Assembly: GCA_004764695.1 (NCBI GenBank)
Contig: SMSO01000014.1
Coordinates: 4,742,845-4,806,844 of the forward strand
DNA length: 64,000 bases
Direction: 5' to 3'
Source of the DNA: Schizochytrium sp. TIO01
Taxonomy: Eukaryota; Sar; Bigyra; Thraustochytrida; Thraustochytriidae
Each line of letters opens with the position of its first letter. Position 1 is the stretch's first letter. The position numbers were made by a program, and so were the translations under genes. Shown here one piece after another: positions 1-10,308 of this stretch. A model generated the notes under the pieces. That model did not search any database, was not told the origin of the DNA, and was given only the letters and a program-made list of their open reading frames with translations.

Positions 1-852
1 GCAGAGCAGGTGCGCGTTGTGAAGGAAATTACTCGATGCAAGGACTTGTACACAATGCTTGGTGTTGAACGTTCAGCAACGGCGGTTGAAATCAAAAAGG
101 CTTATCGTAAACGCGCAATTAAGGTGCACCCTGATAAAAACAGTGCGCCTGGTGCGGATGAAGCATTCAAGAGCATCAATAGGGCTTTTAGCATCCTTAG
201 CGATGGCCAGAAAAGATCTGAATACGATACCTATGGCGAAACTTCAGACAACCCAGCGCAGTATGCCAGAAGACAACACGCTGATGATTTTGATCCAACT
301 GACATTTTTCGGGAAGTATTTGGTGCCCAATTTGGTGGGGGTATGGGCGGTCCTGGCGTTCGCATGTACCATTTTGGACCCGGAGGTTTTCAGCGACAAG
401 GTGCACGAGGGCAGGCTACCAACGCAGATCGGGCAGCTGGATTCTTGCAGATCCTTCCCATTCTTATTCTCTTTCTTTTGAGCTTTATTTCCCTTCCCCA
501 AGCAAATGAGGGCACTTTTTCATTCAAGGCGACTACGCGCTTCCCAATTTACCACAAGACGGCAGAACCACACATCTATCCGGATATACCATTTTACGTA
601 TCGCAGGATACACACAAGCGATGGCGTATGGATCCCCGCATGCGTTTTCATGTTGAACAGGATGTTATGCAAAATTACCATTCGCACTTGGAAAACCAGT
701 GTCGTACGGACAAGAAAGACTACCGCCGGAGGAAGCTGGCTTCAATGGACCCAGCCAGCTGTGTGGAGCTTCAGAACATAAAAGATTTTATGCTTCAGAA
801 AACTTCCAACAGCCGCATGAGCGGCAAGCGGCGAGTACAGTCTGATCCCTAA
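1..852 (+). CDS. DnaJ/DUF1977 ER-membrane J-domain co-chaperone (DNAJB12/14-like), 5' partial
   Basis: C-terminal part of an Hsp40 co-chaperone that would anchor in the ER membrane and stimulate cytosolic Hsp70 in ER quality control. The reading frame is open from base 1, so the gene starts outside the window; the GTG at position 10 is internal. Visible in order: a J domain starting at DLYTMLGV with the HPD tripeptide (VHPDKN) and a [11 protein letters not shown] helix; a Gly/Phe-rich linker; one hydrophobic membrane segment ([18 protein letters not shown]); then a DUF1977-type tail rich in Tyr and basic residues ([20 protein letters not shown]). This order is diagnostic of the DNAJB12/DNAJB14/plant-C subfamily. 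Family role is established; the exact client is unknown. The stop is TAA at 850-852. The next gene is convergent. Confidence 0.9.
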   Translation, partial: AEQVRVVKEITRCKDLYTMLGVERSATAVEIKKAYRKRAIKVHPDKNSAPGADEAFKSINRAFSILSDGQKRSEYDTYGETSDNPAQYARRQHADDFDPTDIFREVFGAQFGGGMGGPGVRMYHFGPGGFQRQGARGQATNADRAAGFLQILPILILFLLSFISLPQANEGTFSFKATTRFPIYHKTAEPHIYPDIPFYVSQDTHKRWRMDPRMRFHVEQDVMQNYHSHLENQCRTDKKDYRRRKLASMDPASCVELQNIKDFMLQKTSNSRMSGKRRVQSDP

Positions 853-1687
853 ATGATGCAATTGGCTCTTCTCCTTTGTTTCTGAGATTTTTGGTTCCCA
901 TTCTCCTCAATGTCTTTGTGTTGGTCCTTCTTTGGCCGTTGCAAGTTTTCTCGATTTAGTGTTTTCTGTGACTGAAAAACAAACAAACTAGATTAACATA
1001 ACGAGTGCGGGAAAAGTTAAATGCTTGTCCCCTGCTTGTTGTTGTGAAGGTAGAGGAGGGAGGGCTGTTGAATACCACCCACTAATTTACCCCAAGTATA
1101 AACGATAATGTGTGCATCGCGCGAGGAGCGCTGATTCCCCCCCTTCTCTTTTAGATTCCTTGCTGTGTTCGTTGTTGTTTATTTGATTTCAGTAATTCTT
1201 TTCATCGACACTTTTGCATTTAGACTAGCTGCATCTATTGATGTGTTTCTGACTTCTATTACGTAGATCGTTATCCCCACGACTGAGAGGATACTTATAT
1301 ATACCTAGTACAACATTATGTGTGACAGAAGTTTCAATCTGCACCATATAGCGATTAGAAAGAACTCACACTTCTTTTCCAAAGGTAAAGTAAAAACGAA
1401 GGTGATAGTGTAATCAGCTAAATTTTCATACTCGATCAAATCTTGCTCGAATATTATTACTTCAACGTGTAGCAATGTACAATCATACTTCCTTTAAACT
1501 CTATCATACTTTAGAATATTAAGTTCATTGATAAGCTTGATTTCTAATCATGTTCTGCAATGACCCAGAATTTGAACTGGATTGTACAATGGTGGTAGAT
1601 CTTTGAGTTCGGTTACATTCGACCAGGTAATGCTCAAGTCCCGGCAACACAACATGTTTATTTTAAAACTCGTTTCCTCCCTCCAAA
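853..1687. other. Intergenic spacer between convergent genes
   Basis: This stretch lies between the stop of the J-protein gene and the stop of the FMN reductase gene on the other strand, so it should hold both 3' UTRs. I see T-rich and A-rich runs but no ORF of note, no repeat and no RNA gene. Confidence 0.6.
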
Positions 1688-2377
1688 TCATTTCTTGCCC
1701 GGCGCATTTCGCTGTGCAGGGTTGGACTTGAATGCAGCACTACTAAGGTCAACCTTTTCACGCTGCGATTTAGTTGCTTCAGACCACCACTCAAGCTGGT
1801 CAAAACCACGGCCGCTATATCCTGCCCATTGGTTTTCATCTACCTCAGGGAGCAGCGTGCCATCAGTATCCAACACTTTGTGTGCTTGCGGCACAAGGAT
1901 TTGAGCAGAAACAGAGAGGCATCCGAGTTCACCAAGATAGGTTCTCATGTTAACAGCAGCGCGAGCGCCGCCCCATTGACCCATAGAGTAGGCCACGATA
2001 AGGCTCGGTTTGTACGAGAAGAGGCTGCTTCCAAAGTGGTTAAGCATGTTTGCAAGTGCAGGTGACATCGAGTGATTGTATTCTGGGCTCACAGTCACAA
2101 AGCCGTCGGCATCAGCAATGAGCTGAGCGAGCTCATCAGCACGACCTGGCGCACGACCTTTTGCGTAACTAAAATGAGGCCTAAAAGAGCTTGGATCTTC
2201 GTCGAGAGGCCATTCTAGAGGGTCCACCAGATCAACAGAGTGCCCACGAGACTCGAGGCCTCGTACGCAGAATTTTGCTACGCGCTCGCCAACTCGGGTA
2301 GGTTGTGGGGCTCCTTTCGTACGAACAGAGCCCAAAAAGACTAGAAAGCGTTGCGGTTTCGAGCATCCACGCATCAT
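1688..2377 (-). CDS. NADPH-dependent FMN reductase family flavoprotein
   Basis: Predicted flavodoxin-fold oxidoreductase that binds FMN and uses NAD(P)H to reduce flavin, quinone or similar acceptors. The open frame extends up to 2494 but begins there with TTG; the first ATG codons are two adjacent ones at 2377 and 2374, giving 229 aa, a normal size for the family. Visible motifs: an N-terminal beta strand and phosphate-binding loop FLVFLGSVR (residues 11-19), and the hallmark SPEYNHSMSP loop (97-106) that contacts the isoalloxazine ring, followed by ALANMLNHF. YSMGQWGGARAAVNMR matches the third flavin-contacting loop. The extra upstream codons could be a cryptic exon or targeting peptide; that is not resolved. 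Substrate cannot be read from sequence. Confidence 0.85.
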   Translation of the reverse strand: MMRGCSKPQRFLVFLGSVRTKGAPQPTRVGERVAKFCVRGLESRGHSVDLVDPLEWPLDEDPSSFRPHFSYAKGRAPGRADELAQLIADADGFVTVSPEYNHSMSPALANMLNHFGSSLFSYKPSLIVAYSMGQWGGARAAVNMRTYLGELGCLSVSAQILVPQAHKVLDTDGTLLPEVDENQWAGYSGRGFDQLEWWSEATKSQREKVDLSSAAFKSNPAQRNAPGKK

Positions 2378-5300
2378 TTTGAACGTTTCGCAGGCTGCGA
2401 GAGTCTTCAAAGGTATGGTTTCAACCACGCAGAAAGTCAACAAGCAAGGCTCAATCAATCTAAGCAACTTCGAAACCCAGTGTAGATAAAGCAAGCTCCC
2501 CGTGAGGCAGCTTGAGGACGCGAAGGCTTTCTACTCCTGTATTGTGGCCACTACGAGCTACGCTCCTTGGCAGCACCACTGGATGGTTTGTTCACGGCTG
2601 AAGTACTTCAAGCCTGAGCAAGCAAAGCGCAGGGCTTCAGGTTGACGGTGCTTTTGTTATCTCCGAAATTGAATCTCGAGTTTTTATCTCAGTTCCGCTG
2701 TGTGGAAGCATAAAGGAAAGAACGTGGTTTCGGTGAAGAGTATTGCGTTCATTGCGTTATGCTGAGTCTCCGCAATGCTGCTTACTGGTAAGTCGCGAGC
2801 TAAGTTTGTCCGTGTGGTCAGTACTCTACACCAAAAAGAACAATTAGTAAAACAAGGTTTGAGGAACTTTTCCAGTACCTAGGAAAGAAGAAAACAAGGT
2901 TGAGGCATCGTCAACTTACTTTTACTGGGTTCTCGTCTTCAGAAAGAAAGTCTTCAAGTGAGGTCGCCCTTGTAAGACTTGAAAGGTCGTCTTGGAGCGA
3001 GAAGATACGTTGCTATATGCACGACTCAGAGGGTCAGTTCTTGAGCCTCTATTTGTAGATGTAGGAGATAGATGGATACCTTTTATTCAAGTGATCAACA
3101 CGGAGTATCTATTTCCTTCTGTGGTTTTTGTTTTGACACTGTACTCTTGTATGAATGTATTTCTGGAGAGATATTTGGACGTCCAGCTACGTCAGAGTCT
3201 AGTAGCCATGTTTTCCTTGGGAACCGAAGTCATGGCCTAGAGTACGAGCAAACTTCGACTATCATGGCGCTCTTGTTGCGCAAGTAAGGAAGCTAGTTTC
3301 TTGCTTATAGAAGAAAGATAATCAATCCTCTTGACTTGGAAATCTTAATCTAAATGGTTTTTGTAGACAAAAAGTGTAGCACCTCTAGAGTAGTGATCCA
3401 TGGCTTACTTTCGAGAGATTTGACTTCGCTTACAATCGCAACGAGATCTTTAGAGCACCAGGATGATAGAGAGACCCAGGCACATCTACAATATTTCCAC
3501 TTCGCGGGGCAGAGAGTGAGTTTGGTTTAATCATGGTAGTCGAACATCGCCTCAGCTCACGCAGCATTGGTGCGAAGAAATTAGGACTTTCAAGTTCAAC
3601 AAGCATCGCTGTATTGCTTTTCGCAATTTCCCCTTCAAAGAACCCAGGACGGAGTATTGAAGAAATCCTAGTCAGTAAATTCGCAGTGTGAAACTGCTTC
3701 AGCAAAATCATTCGAGCGAGCAAGAATTACGCAACCGCAACCTTGTCATAAGAGTGATTGGCAAGGGACAGCTAAACCCTGATATGCTGTTCATTACTCC
3801 CAAACCACTTCATCTTCAATCACATCTATGATGGCGGTCTCGAAGGCCCACACGCGCTACCTATTTGGAATGTAGTCGCAAGAGCACGGGCATTCTAAAA
3901 AGCACGCGGGTAATGTCCTCATTATACACACTCGCAAGACCAAGTTTGAGGAGGTGTAAACACGAAATCTCAAGGTCTAAAAGTCTATTGAGGTGCGAAG
4001 TTCTTCAACCAAAGAGTGAGAGGAATGGAAATTTGCGTGGTCAATCTATTTATGCACCCTCCATGAAACCTTCCCATGTGTGAACTCTTCTGTAAAGACG
4101 AAACCGATCTCGATTGGTTTGGGCACCAATGTGCTCCGTCACTAATTTTCGTAGACCCAATACGCTCAATGAAAGCGCGTGTGCAGGTCTTCAAGACCCG
4201 AGGCCTTGCATCCACGAAGCAGTGTTGCGCTGCGCTTTTAACTTTCCTCTGCGAGGGCCGGGGCGCCCAAGCTCGTTTGAGCTTTGGGCTCCTTGCGCAC
4301 GCACACCGATCGTCCGAACGAGCGAACTTTTCAGGGTGTATGAATAAATGAGTAAGCTGCCAGGAGATTGGTCTTCCTCCTCAATTGCTACGTGGCAAGA
4401 GTCGCCATGAAAAGATTGAGCTTGAGACGACTAAGAGATAGATCTCTGCTTTGATGTGGAGCTTGGGATATGAAAACGGGGACAACAAGAGCTCGACGCT
4501 GCCTCTACTTTGGCAGATAGGTGAGATAAGCGCTTGCCGACATGGCGAATAGAGTCACTTGCAATTGCAGTGGGACATCAGCTTTGACTGAGCTTTGGCT
4601 GATCGACTCACGTCGTCTCTCTGCAGGAGTGCAATAGGCTTGAACTCCAGTAACTAGGTACCTGCGACGAGGCGCCTCAAGGTTCTTTCTGTGTGCAAAA
4701 TAGCGTACACCTGAATGCCAGAAGGAATGGTACTTTTACAAAATACTTGTATTTTTTTTAAATAACTTTTTCAGCCCCAAAGAAGAAAATGCAAGCCCCA
4801 ACAGAAAAAGTTGTTTGCAAGCAGAAAAGAAAAGGCAACTGCTGTAGACCTATCGGATAGTATCTCCCTTGGCCTGTGCTTTCCACCGAAAGTGAGAGCT
4901 TTGTGTGGAGCTTGCGCTTGAGCTTGAACCCGAGGCAGCAACGATCTTGCAAAAAAAAAAAAAAAAAAAAAAGTGCTTTATTACTCTTTTTTTTTCTTCT
5001 TTTTTTTCTTTTTCCAAAATAAAATAGTACTAGGCCCTGCTAATGCGTAGATAGGGCTGTTGAAGCTTTAGGGAAAAGGCGTACGAACTAAAGTGAGCAA
5101 ATCCTGCACGTGCGCGAAAGACCTCGATTTCTTCCTTCCCTCTTTGTGGAGTTTGTAGTAGACGAGCGTAGCAGAATACCAGCGATGTTCAAGACAATCT
5201 TGGCGTCAAAGTTTGAAGGCAAACCATAGAGGACAGGAAAGAATCATTGAGGGAAGCCGGCGAGAGAGCTTACTTGAAGGAATGAGCTGGGGACTCAAAG

Positions 5301-5449
5301 TGCTAGCTAGCGTTCTAGTAGTGGTCAGGTACCTTCTATTTTATGTTGAAACATCATCAATTGAGAATTGATGGATCGATCGATCGATAATCAATGCATG
5401 TAAAATCAGAACTAAACTTGAAAAACAAACAATCAAACACTCAGCCGCG
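2378..5449. other. Spacer between divergent genes; no convincing gene
   Basis: About 3 kb upstream of both the FMN reductase and the LRR-NEL gene, so it should include both promoters. A minus-strand ORF at 3723-3430 (97 aa, starts MLARMILLKQFHTANLL, with a run reading PGFFEGEIAKSNTAMLVELE) looks somewhat protein-like but I do not recognise it; its chance of being real is perhaps one in four. The plus-strand ORFs around 3865-4350 overlap in competing frames and look non-coding. A 22-base poly-A run at 4951-4972 is followed by T-rich sequence to about 5013, and a short GATC repeat lies at 5374-5388. Confidence 0.45.
4951..4972. repeat. Poly-A tract of 22 bases
   Basis: Uninterrupted run of 22 A, followed within 15 bases by T-rich blocks. 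It could be a homopolymer microsatellite or the remnant of a retroposed transcript; no target-site duplication was seen. Confidence 0.9.
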
Positions 5450-5650
5450 ATGAAGCGGCTTTCGCGGAGGCTCTCCCGTGTGCGCACAGGCCGCGGGGCC
5501 CGCGACGCAAGCTTGCAAGATGGGCCTTCGGCCGCAGAGCAAGAAGAGTCCGGGGATGTGCGGAGTACTCTTCAAGATGAGCACGTGCAAGAAGATGAGA
5601 ATCACCTTTCGTCACCAATATCACAATGGGGGCCACAACAGCGGAATTGA
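5450..5650 (+). other. Alternative upstream reading frame overlapping the start of the LRR-NEL gene
   Basis: ATG at 5450 opens a 66-codon frame with a basic start (MKRLSRRLSRVRTGRG) and an acidic, Gln/Ser-rich remainder. It overlaps the main ORF in a different frame and ends at TGA 5648-5650, just where the main frame becomes clearly protein-like (GIDEGDSFEDDENRVED). It may be the true N-terminus joined by a frameshift or splice, an upstream ORF, or chance. I found no GT-AG pair of sensible length that joins the two frames. Confidence 0.35.
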
Positions 5651-8600
5651 TGAGGGCGACAGTTTTGAGGACGATGAGAATCGTGTGGAAGACAGGATTG
5701 CAGCTTGGGGTGATGAAGAAGGAATTGATGGTGTAGAGCAGATCAGAAGAGGAAGGCTCGTTGTCGACCTTTTAAGGTGCGCATCGGAACCAACAGGATT
5801 TGATGAGGGAGCCTTCATTTTAGAGAAATTAAGGCAGATTCCAGAGGCAGCACCTTTCGCTCAGATACTTGTATCACAGATCTCGTCAATTCAGGCTTTT
5901 AAGGAGCTCACAGAGGTAGATCTTATTCGACTCGGTGTGGACTCCCGTCTCGCACGAAGTATGATTGCCATTGCCAAGCAGAAATGGCACCGTGGTGAGA
6001 GCCTAGACCTGTCCATGGAGGACATTACAAGTCTTCCACCGGGACCATTACATCTCTTCGCAGACGTAAACCTCAGCACATGTATCCTTGAGGAGCTCCC
6101 CGACGACCTTACCGTAAATGGCAAGCTCAATCTGAGTTTTTCAAGCAAACTTAAAGTCCTGCCTAGCAATCTCCACGTTGAAGGCGATCTTCTTGTTGAG
6201 CGCTGTATTCGCCTTCGTGAGATTCAAGAAAACATTTTTGTCGGCGGCTCACTGGTCCTTAAACGCTGCGAGGCACTGGAACGGCTGCCCATCCGCATGG
6301 AGCTTCTCAAAGACCTCGTTCTTGCTTCCTGCAGGTCGCTCACAACCCTACCTGACGATTTACATATCCACGGCCACCTCAACCTAAAGCGTTGCGAGAA
6401 GTTTAAAATTTTGCCCAACAGACTCCAGGTAGATGGAAGGTTAACGCTACGCTACTCTGGTGTTCGTGCCTTACCTGAAGATATAACGCTCAATGGTGAT
6501 CTTGATATTGCTGATTGCGACGGCTTTCACCTATGCGAAGGGTTCGAGCTTGGCGGCTCACTTTTGCTTGATGAATGGACATTCGGTGATTCTTTCCCTC
6601 GTTCTTTGCATATCAAGGGTAGCTTGGATCTTGAAATTATGTCTTTGGCTAATCTCCCACCTGTCCGAGTTGACGGCACGCTACGCATCGGCTCTTCCTT
6701 GAGAACGATTGAATCACCTTTGTATGTTGGTAAGCACCTCGCGATGATCTCTTGCTCTGCAGAGATACCCCAAGGAACCATAGTAGAAGGTAGAGTTGAC
6801 TTCATACGCTGCCATGGACGCCGTGAGCTTCGTGGTGTTCACGTTGGATCGGCGCTTGTTTTGCAGTCTTGCTCACGAATCAAACTTATTGACGATATCG
6901 AGCTTGACGGGACTCTGCGTATTGAAGATTGCAACTCTCTAAAACGAATCGGTTCAAACGTCTCGGTGAAAGGTGGTGTTGTCATTCGAAACTGCCACAG
7001 ACTTAACACGCTTCCTGAAAACTGGCAAATCTACTCCCTCGACATTGTTTCTGCATCCCTTACTGCCCTTCCCTCAGGTTTACAAGTCAAGGAGTTCTTC
7101 CGGGTTTCAGAATGCCCTATTGATCACCTCCCTGATGACTTGGATGTGGGGGGTAGCGTGGAGATTCTCTGTGATGTAGTAGAGCTTCCGCCATCTCTGA
7201 GCAAAGTGAATGGAGACCTTGTTATTCAATCGAAAAATATTCTAGAACTCCCAAGTCCCCTTCGAGTCGCTTCATCGCTCCGTGTATCATACTGTGAGAA
7301 ACTTAGACATCTTGACGGTGACCTTCGTGTCGGCTTTGATGTATCCGCGAATAGCTGTCCAGCACTCCACACGCTCTTACCAGACAGCTTTCACGCCTTG
7401 GGGTCCGTGTCTGCAACAAGTTGTTTTGCGCTCACCAAGATTGGACAAAACGTCCAAATTGAAGGTAACCTCAGTCTCGAAGATGCCGTTCAACTGCAAG
7501 AGTTAGACAATATCTACATTGGGCAATCTTTGTTCATGAGTAACTGCTCGCAATTACAACGCGTTGGCGACAACGTAAGCACTGGACTTGATATGATCCT
7601 TCGAAACTGTATCTCATTGACACGAGTGCCACGCAAGGTAAAAACTGCGGGCGTATTTTCTCTAAATGGGTGCACTTCCATGGAAACCTTGGATTGTGAA
7701 CTAGACATTGGTTGGGATATTGATTTACGAGGAACTTCAATTACACAACTTCCCAAAAAAGGACATGTGCGTGGGGACTTTTTTGCAGAGTACCTCAAGA
7801 TTGAGGAGTTGCCCGCCAAATTAATTGTAGATGGCCACATTGGCCTTCGGGGGTGCACTCTGCTCACACGCATTCTCATGCCTTGGAATACAGTGTACTC
7901 TATCGATTTGTCGAGTACCAAGATGATCCGTCTGCCAGACAATCTGCACATTAAGGGTGACTTACTTTTGTGTAAGAATGATATGGAAACCCTCCCTGCG
8001 GGGCTTCGTGTTGAAGGTCAACTTAATGTTTCTGGGTGCTGGCGCTTGCGTTCCTTGCCTGACGATCTCTATGTTGGTGCATCAATATTTGCTAACAATT
8101 GTACTCTGTTATCCACGCTCCCCAAGGTTGTTCGTGTACAGGGCGATTTTGGTCTGGCAAACGCCGTCGCACTTACCGAACTTCCAGACGAGCTTGAAGT
8201 ATCAGGTCGCTTGGACTGCAATGGCTGCTCGTCGCTGTGGTCTGCAGGGCAAGAACTGACAGTGTATGGAAGCTGTACATTCGCCATGTGTGTGAGTTTA
8301 TCGGCTTTGCCAGAAGATATGTATGTCGGTGGCGACCTCGATTGCTTTGGATGTGCTTCGATTGAGTCTTTACCCCCTGAGCTTTATATTGGCGGGGCAC
8401 TGGTTCTTGCCGAATGCATTGGTATTTCTACATTACCTTCCAGCTTGCTTAACTGGGGACCCATGGCTGGAGGTGGTCGCCATGTGATTGATGTTACAGG
8501 GACCTCGATCTTTGAAGAACATTTGGATGAGTTGCGCGCCCAAGCATCAACCTCTGTAAATCTAGTTGTCACTCGACCTAATGCTTCTCCAGAACGCAAC

Positions 8601-9593
8601 TTTACAAACTTACTGAAAGCGGTGGAGTTCTGGTATGCTGCTGCTATGGGGGCTGGGTCCTCTCCTGAAGATCAAAACCAAATCCAAGAAGATGGGCTAA
8701 AGTTGGGCGATATGGTCAATGAAGTGGTACCTAAGATCAATTTGCGCGATATTCTACTTTTCCTTAGCAAACTCACGGTCGCGAAGGAATATAAGCGCGA
8801 GGATCTTCGCCAGTCACTCGCCAAGCGTGTTGTCGATGTTTTACATCTCTTGGCCGACGAAGAAGATGCGCGTGAGGAACTGCTAACTCGCATGGGTGAC
8901 AGTGTTGACGCATGTGGCGACAAGCCTATTCAAGCACTCAATCAAATGGCTGTGATTGTGCGCACGGTACATGCAAGGGGGCGTCGCGAGGCATTACGGG
9001 AGTTAGCAGTTGGCATTGCTCGGCTTGAAGTTGTGCAGCGCCACGCCCAAATGAAAGTAGATTCCTTCCACCGCCCTGTGGATGAAGTTGTCATCTTTTT
9101 GCGCTTTGAAGTAGCTTTGGCTCCCGAACTGGACCTGCCGGTACCAGCTGTGGACCAATTATTTCCTAACTTTGTACTTGTTACTGATGATGAGCTAAAT
9201 GCTGCTAAGGAAGAAGCCTTGCAAATTACAGGCCAAGGGGAAGCATTTGAGGCCTGGCTCTCGCATTGGTCTGAATGGCAGCGCCAGTTGCGTCTCGAGG
9301 CTGCGAAAGAACTTTCGTTTGAGCGACTCAAACGCAATTCACGTCGGTTCAGTTTATCGTGGATGGATCTCTTTGGGAATCGCATGGACGATCCTATCCG
9401 TATTGGGAAAAACTCAACAATTTGGAGCATGCAGGATCTCCTTCGCCACTGGGTTCGAACGGGCATGGACCTGAACAATACGCCCCGAACTATTGAAGAG
9501 ATCCGCCACATGTCCCGCTGCAAGTCACTTCCGCGTAAAGCATCTCAAATTCCGGAGCTTCTCACGGTGCAGGAGCTCGATGCTGAGACTTAA
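5520..9593 (+). CDS. SAM-like + leucine-rich repeat + NEL-type E3 ubiquitin ligase
   Basis: Giant (about 1357 aa) single-exon protein. Residues ~45-75 are acidic. Residues ~95-155 resemble a SAM domain (AFKELTEVDLIRLGVDSRLA). Residues ~172-975 hold about 39 leucine-rich repeats of 19-22 aa with pattern LPxxLxVxGxLxLxxCxxL, as in bacterial LRR effectors. Residues ~1024-1357 match the NEL catalytic domain of IpaH/SspH/SlrP/NopM ligases: EYKREDLRQSLAKRVVDVLH, then DACGDKPIQALNQM with putative catalytic Cys1132 and Asp1134 (CxD), then RLEVVQRHAQMKVD, VDEVVIFLRFEVAL, ELDLPVPAVDQLFPN and GEAFEAWLSHWSEWQRQL. NEL ligases form a Cys-ubiquitin thioester and pass ubiquitin to target lysines; LRRs choose substrate and often autoinhibit. 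The start is uncertain: the frame opens at GTG 5478, its first ATG is 5520, and an ATG at 5450 opens another frame. AATAAA-like hexamers follow the stop. Confidence 0.88.
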   Translation: MGLRPQSKKSPGMCGVLFKMSTCKKMRITFRHQYHNGGHNSGIDEGDSFEDDENRVEDRIAAWGDEEGIDGVEQIRRGRLVVDLLRCASEPTGFDEGAFILEKLRQIPEAAPFAQILVSQISSIQAFKELTEVDLIRLGVDSRLARSMIAIAKQKWHRGESLDLSMEDITSLPPGPLHLFADVNLSTCILEELPDDLTVNGKLNLSFSSKLKVLPSNLHVEGDLLVERCIRLREIQENIFVGGSLVLKRCEALERLPIRMELLKDLVLASCRSLTTLPDDLHIHGHLNLKRCEKFKILPNRLQVDGRLTLRYSGVRALPEDITLNGDLDIADCDGFHLCEGFELGGSLLLDEWTFGDSFPRSLHIKGSLDLEIMSLANLPPVRVDGTLRIGSSLRTIESPLYVGKHLAMISCSAEIPQGTIVEGRVDFIRCHGRRELRGVHVGSALVLQSCSRIKLIDDIELDGTLRIEDCNSLKRIGSNVSVKGGVVIRNCHRLNTLPENWQIYSLDIVSASLTALPSGLQVKEFFRVSECPIDHLPDDLDVGGSVEILCDVVELPPSLSKVNGDLVIQSKNILELPSPLRVASSLRVSYCEKLRHLDGDLRVGFDVSANSCPALHTLLPDSFHALGSVSATSCFALTKIGQNVQIEGNLSLEDAVQLQELDNIYIGQSLFMSNCSQLQRVGDNVSTGLDMILRNCISLTRVPRKVKTAGVFSLNGCTSMETLDCELDIGWDIDLRGTSITQLPKKGHVRGDFFAEYLKIEELPAKLIVDGHIGLRGCTLLTRILMPWNTVYSIDLSSTKMIRLPDNLHIKGDLLLCKNDMETLPAGLRVEGQLNVSGCWRLRSLPDDLYVGASIFANNCTLLSTLPKVVRVQGDFGLANAVALTELPDELEVSGRLDCNGCSSLWSAGQELTVYGSCTFAMCVSLSALPEDMYVGGDLDCFGCASIESLPPELYIGGALVLAECIGISTLPSSLLNWGPMAGGGRHVIDVTGTSIFEEHLDELRAQASTSVNLVVTRPNASPERNFTNLLKAVEFWYAAAMGAGSSPEDQNQIQEDGLKLGDMVNEVVPKINLRDILLFLSKLTVAKEYKREDLRQSLAKRVVDVLHLLADEEDAREELLTRMGDSVDACGDKPIQALNQMAVIVRTVHARGRREALRELAVGIARLEVVQRHAQMKVDSFHRPVDEVVIFLRFEVALAPELDLPVPAVDQLFPNFVLVTDDELNAAKEEALQITGQGEAFEAWLSHWSEWQRQLRLEAAKELSFERLKRNSRRFSLSWMDLFGNRMDDPIRIGKNSTIWSMQDLLRHWVRTGMDLNNTPRTIEEIRHMSRCKSLPRKASQIPELLTVQELDAET

Positions 9594-10308
9594 GAAGGCT
9601 ATGGACATAACAAAAATAAATGCGGTTTAAGTGAATAAAATGAATAGTAATAGTTTGCGCTTTTTCTGTTGTGTTTGTTAATTCAAGAAAAAAGTTAAGA
9701 TAGAGAGGACTTTAAAGGCAACATTCTTGACAAAAATTGGTGTACAATGATTGAAGGCTTTCCTATCTCAGTCCATGGAATTAATACTTTCAAAATTTGG
9801 TACGCGCTTCTTAATTATTGCATATGTATCCGATTGTGTTATAAAAAAATAGTCCTCCTTTCCGAATTTCCTACACTCCAAAATTGGCGCAACGTCTTTG
9901 ATGTGAATCATCTTAAAAAAGGTTATTCTGTATTCTTGGAAAAATTAAAAAAAAAATATAATCCTTTGTTCGTGTTTTAACTTGAAACGATGATCTCTCA
10001 AAATTTAGCTTGCGCAATATGCCGCTTAAGCACCTGGTATGTAAATCCATAAAATGACCAGGATACCATCTGAAGAGCTGTGACTATTCTGTTCGTTCAT
10101 GCGCTATCATTCATGATATAGAAGGCACTGTGGTACCTACAAAATAATTTGCTTTCCTGATAATTTAACATGTATGAACGTTTCTTGTAAGTAGCATCTC
10201 TCGTCAACTTTGAACAAACATCCTCAAGGACTTATCCAAAACCATCAAACAAAGCTCGAGAGCGCCAAACAAACTCAGTTTACACTAATAGTCGCGCAAT
10301 ACGCCCCA
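9594..10308. other. AT-rich spacer
   Basis: It holds the 3' UTR of the LRR-NEL gene, with AATAAA motifs near 9613 and 9635, and the promoter of the next plus-strand gene. The 77-codon ORF at 9747-9980 is AT-rich and Lys/Leu/Ile-biased and is probably not a gene. Confidence 0.55.

Noticed and set aside
10-12. GTG as start of the J protein
   Set aside because: The frame is open to base 1 with family-like residues (AEQV), so this is an internal codon of a truncated gene.
7514-7951. 145-codon minus ORF inside the LRR-NEL gene, and similar antisense ORFs
   Set aside because: They lie opposite a strongly supported coding frame and show no domain; shadows of the repeats.
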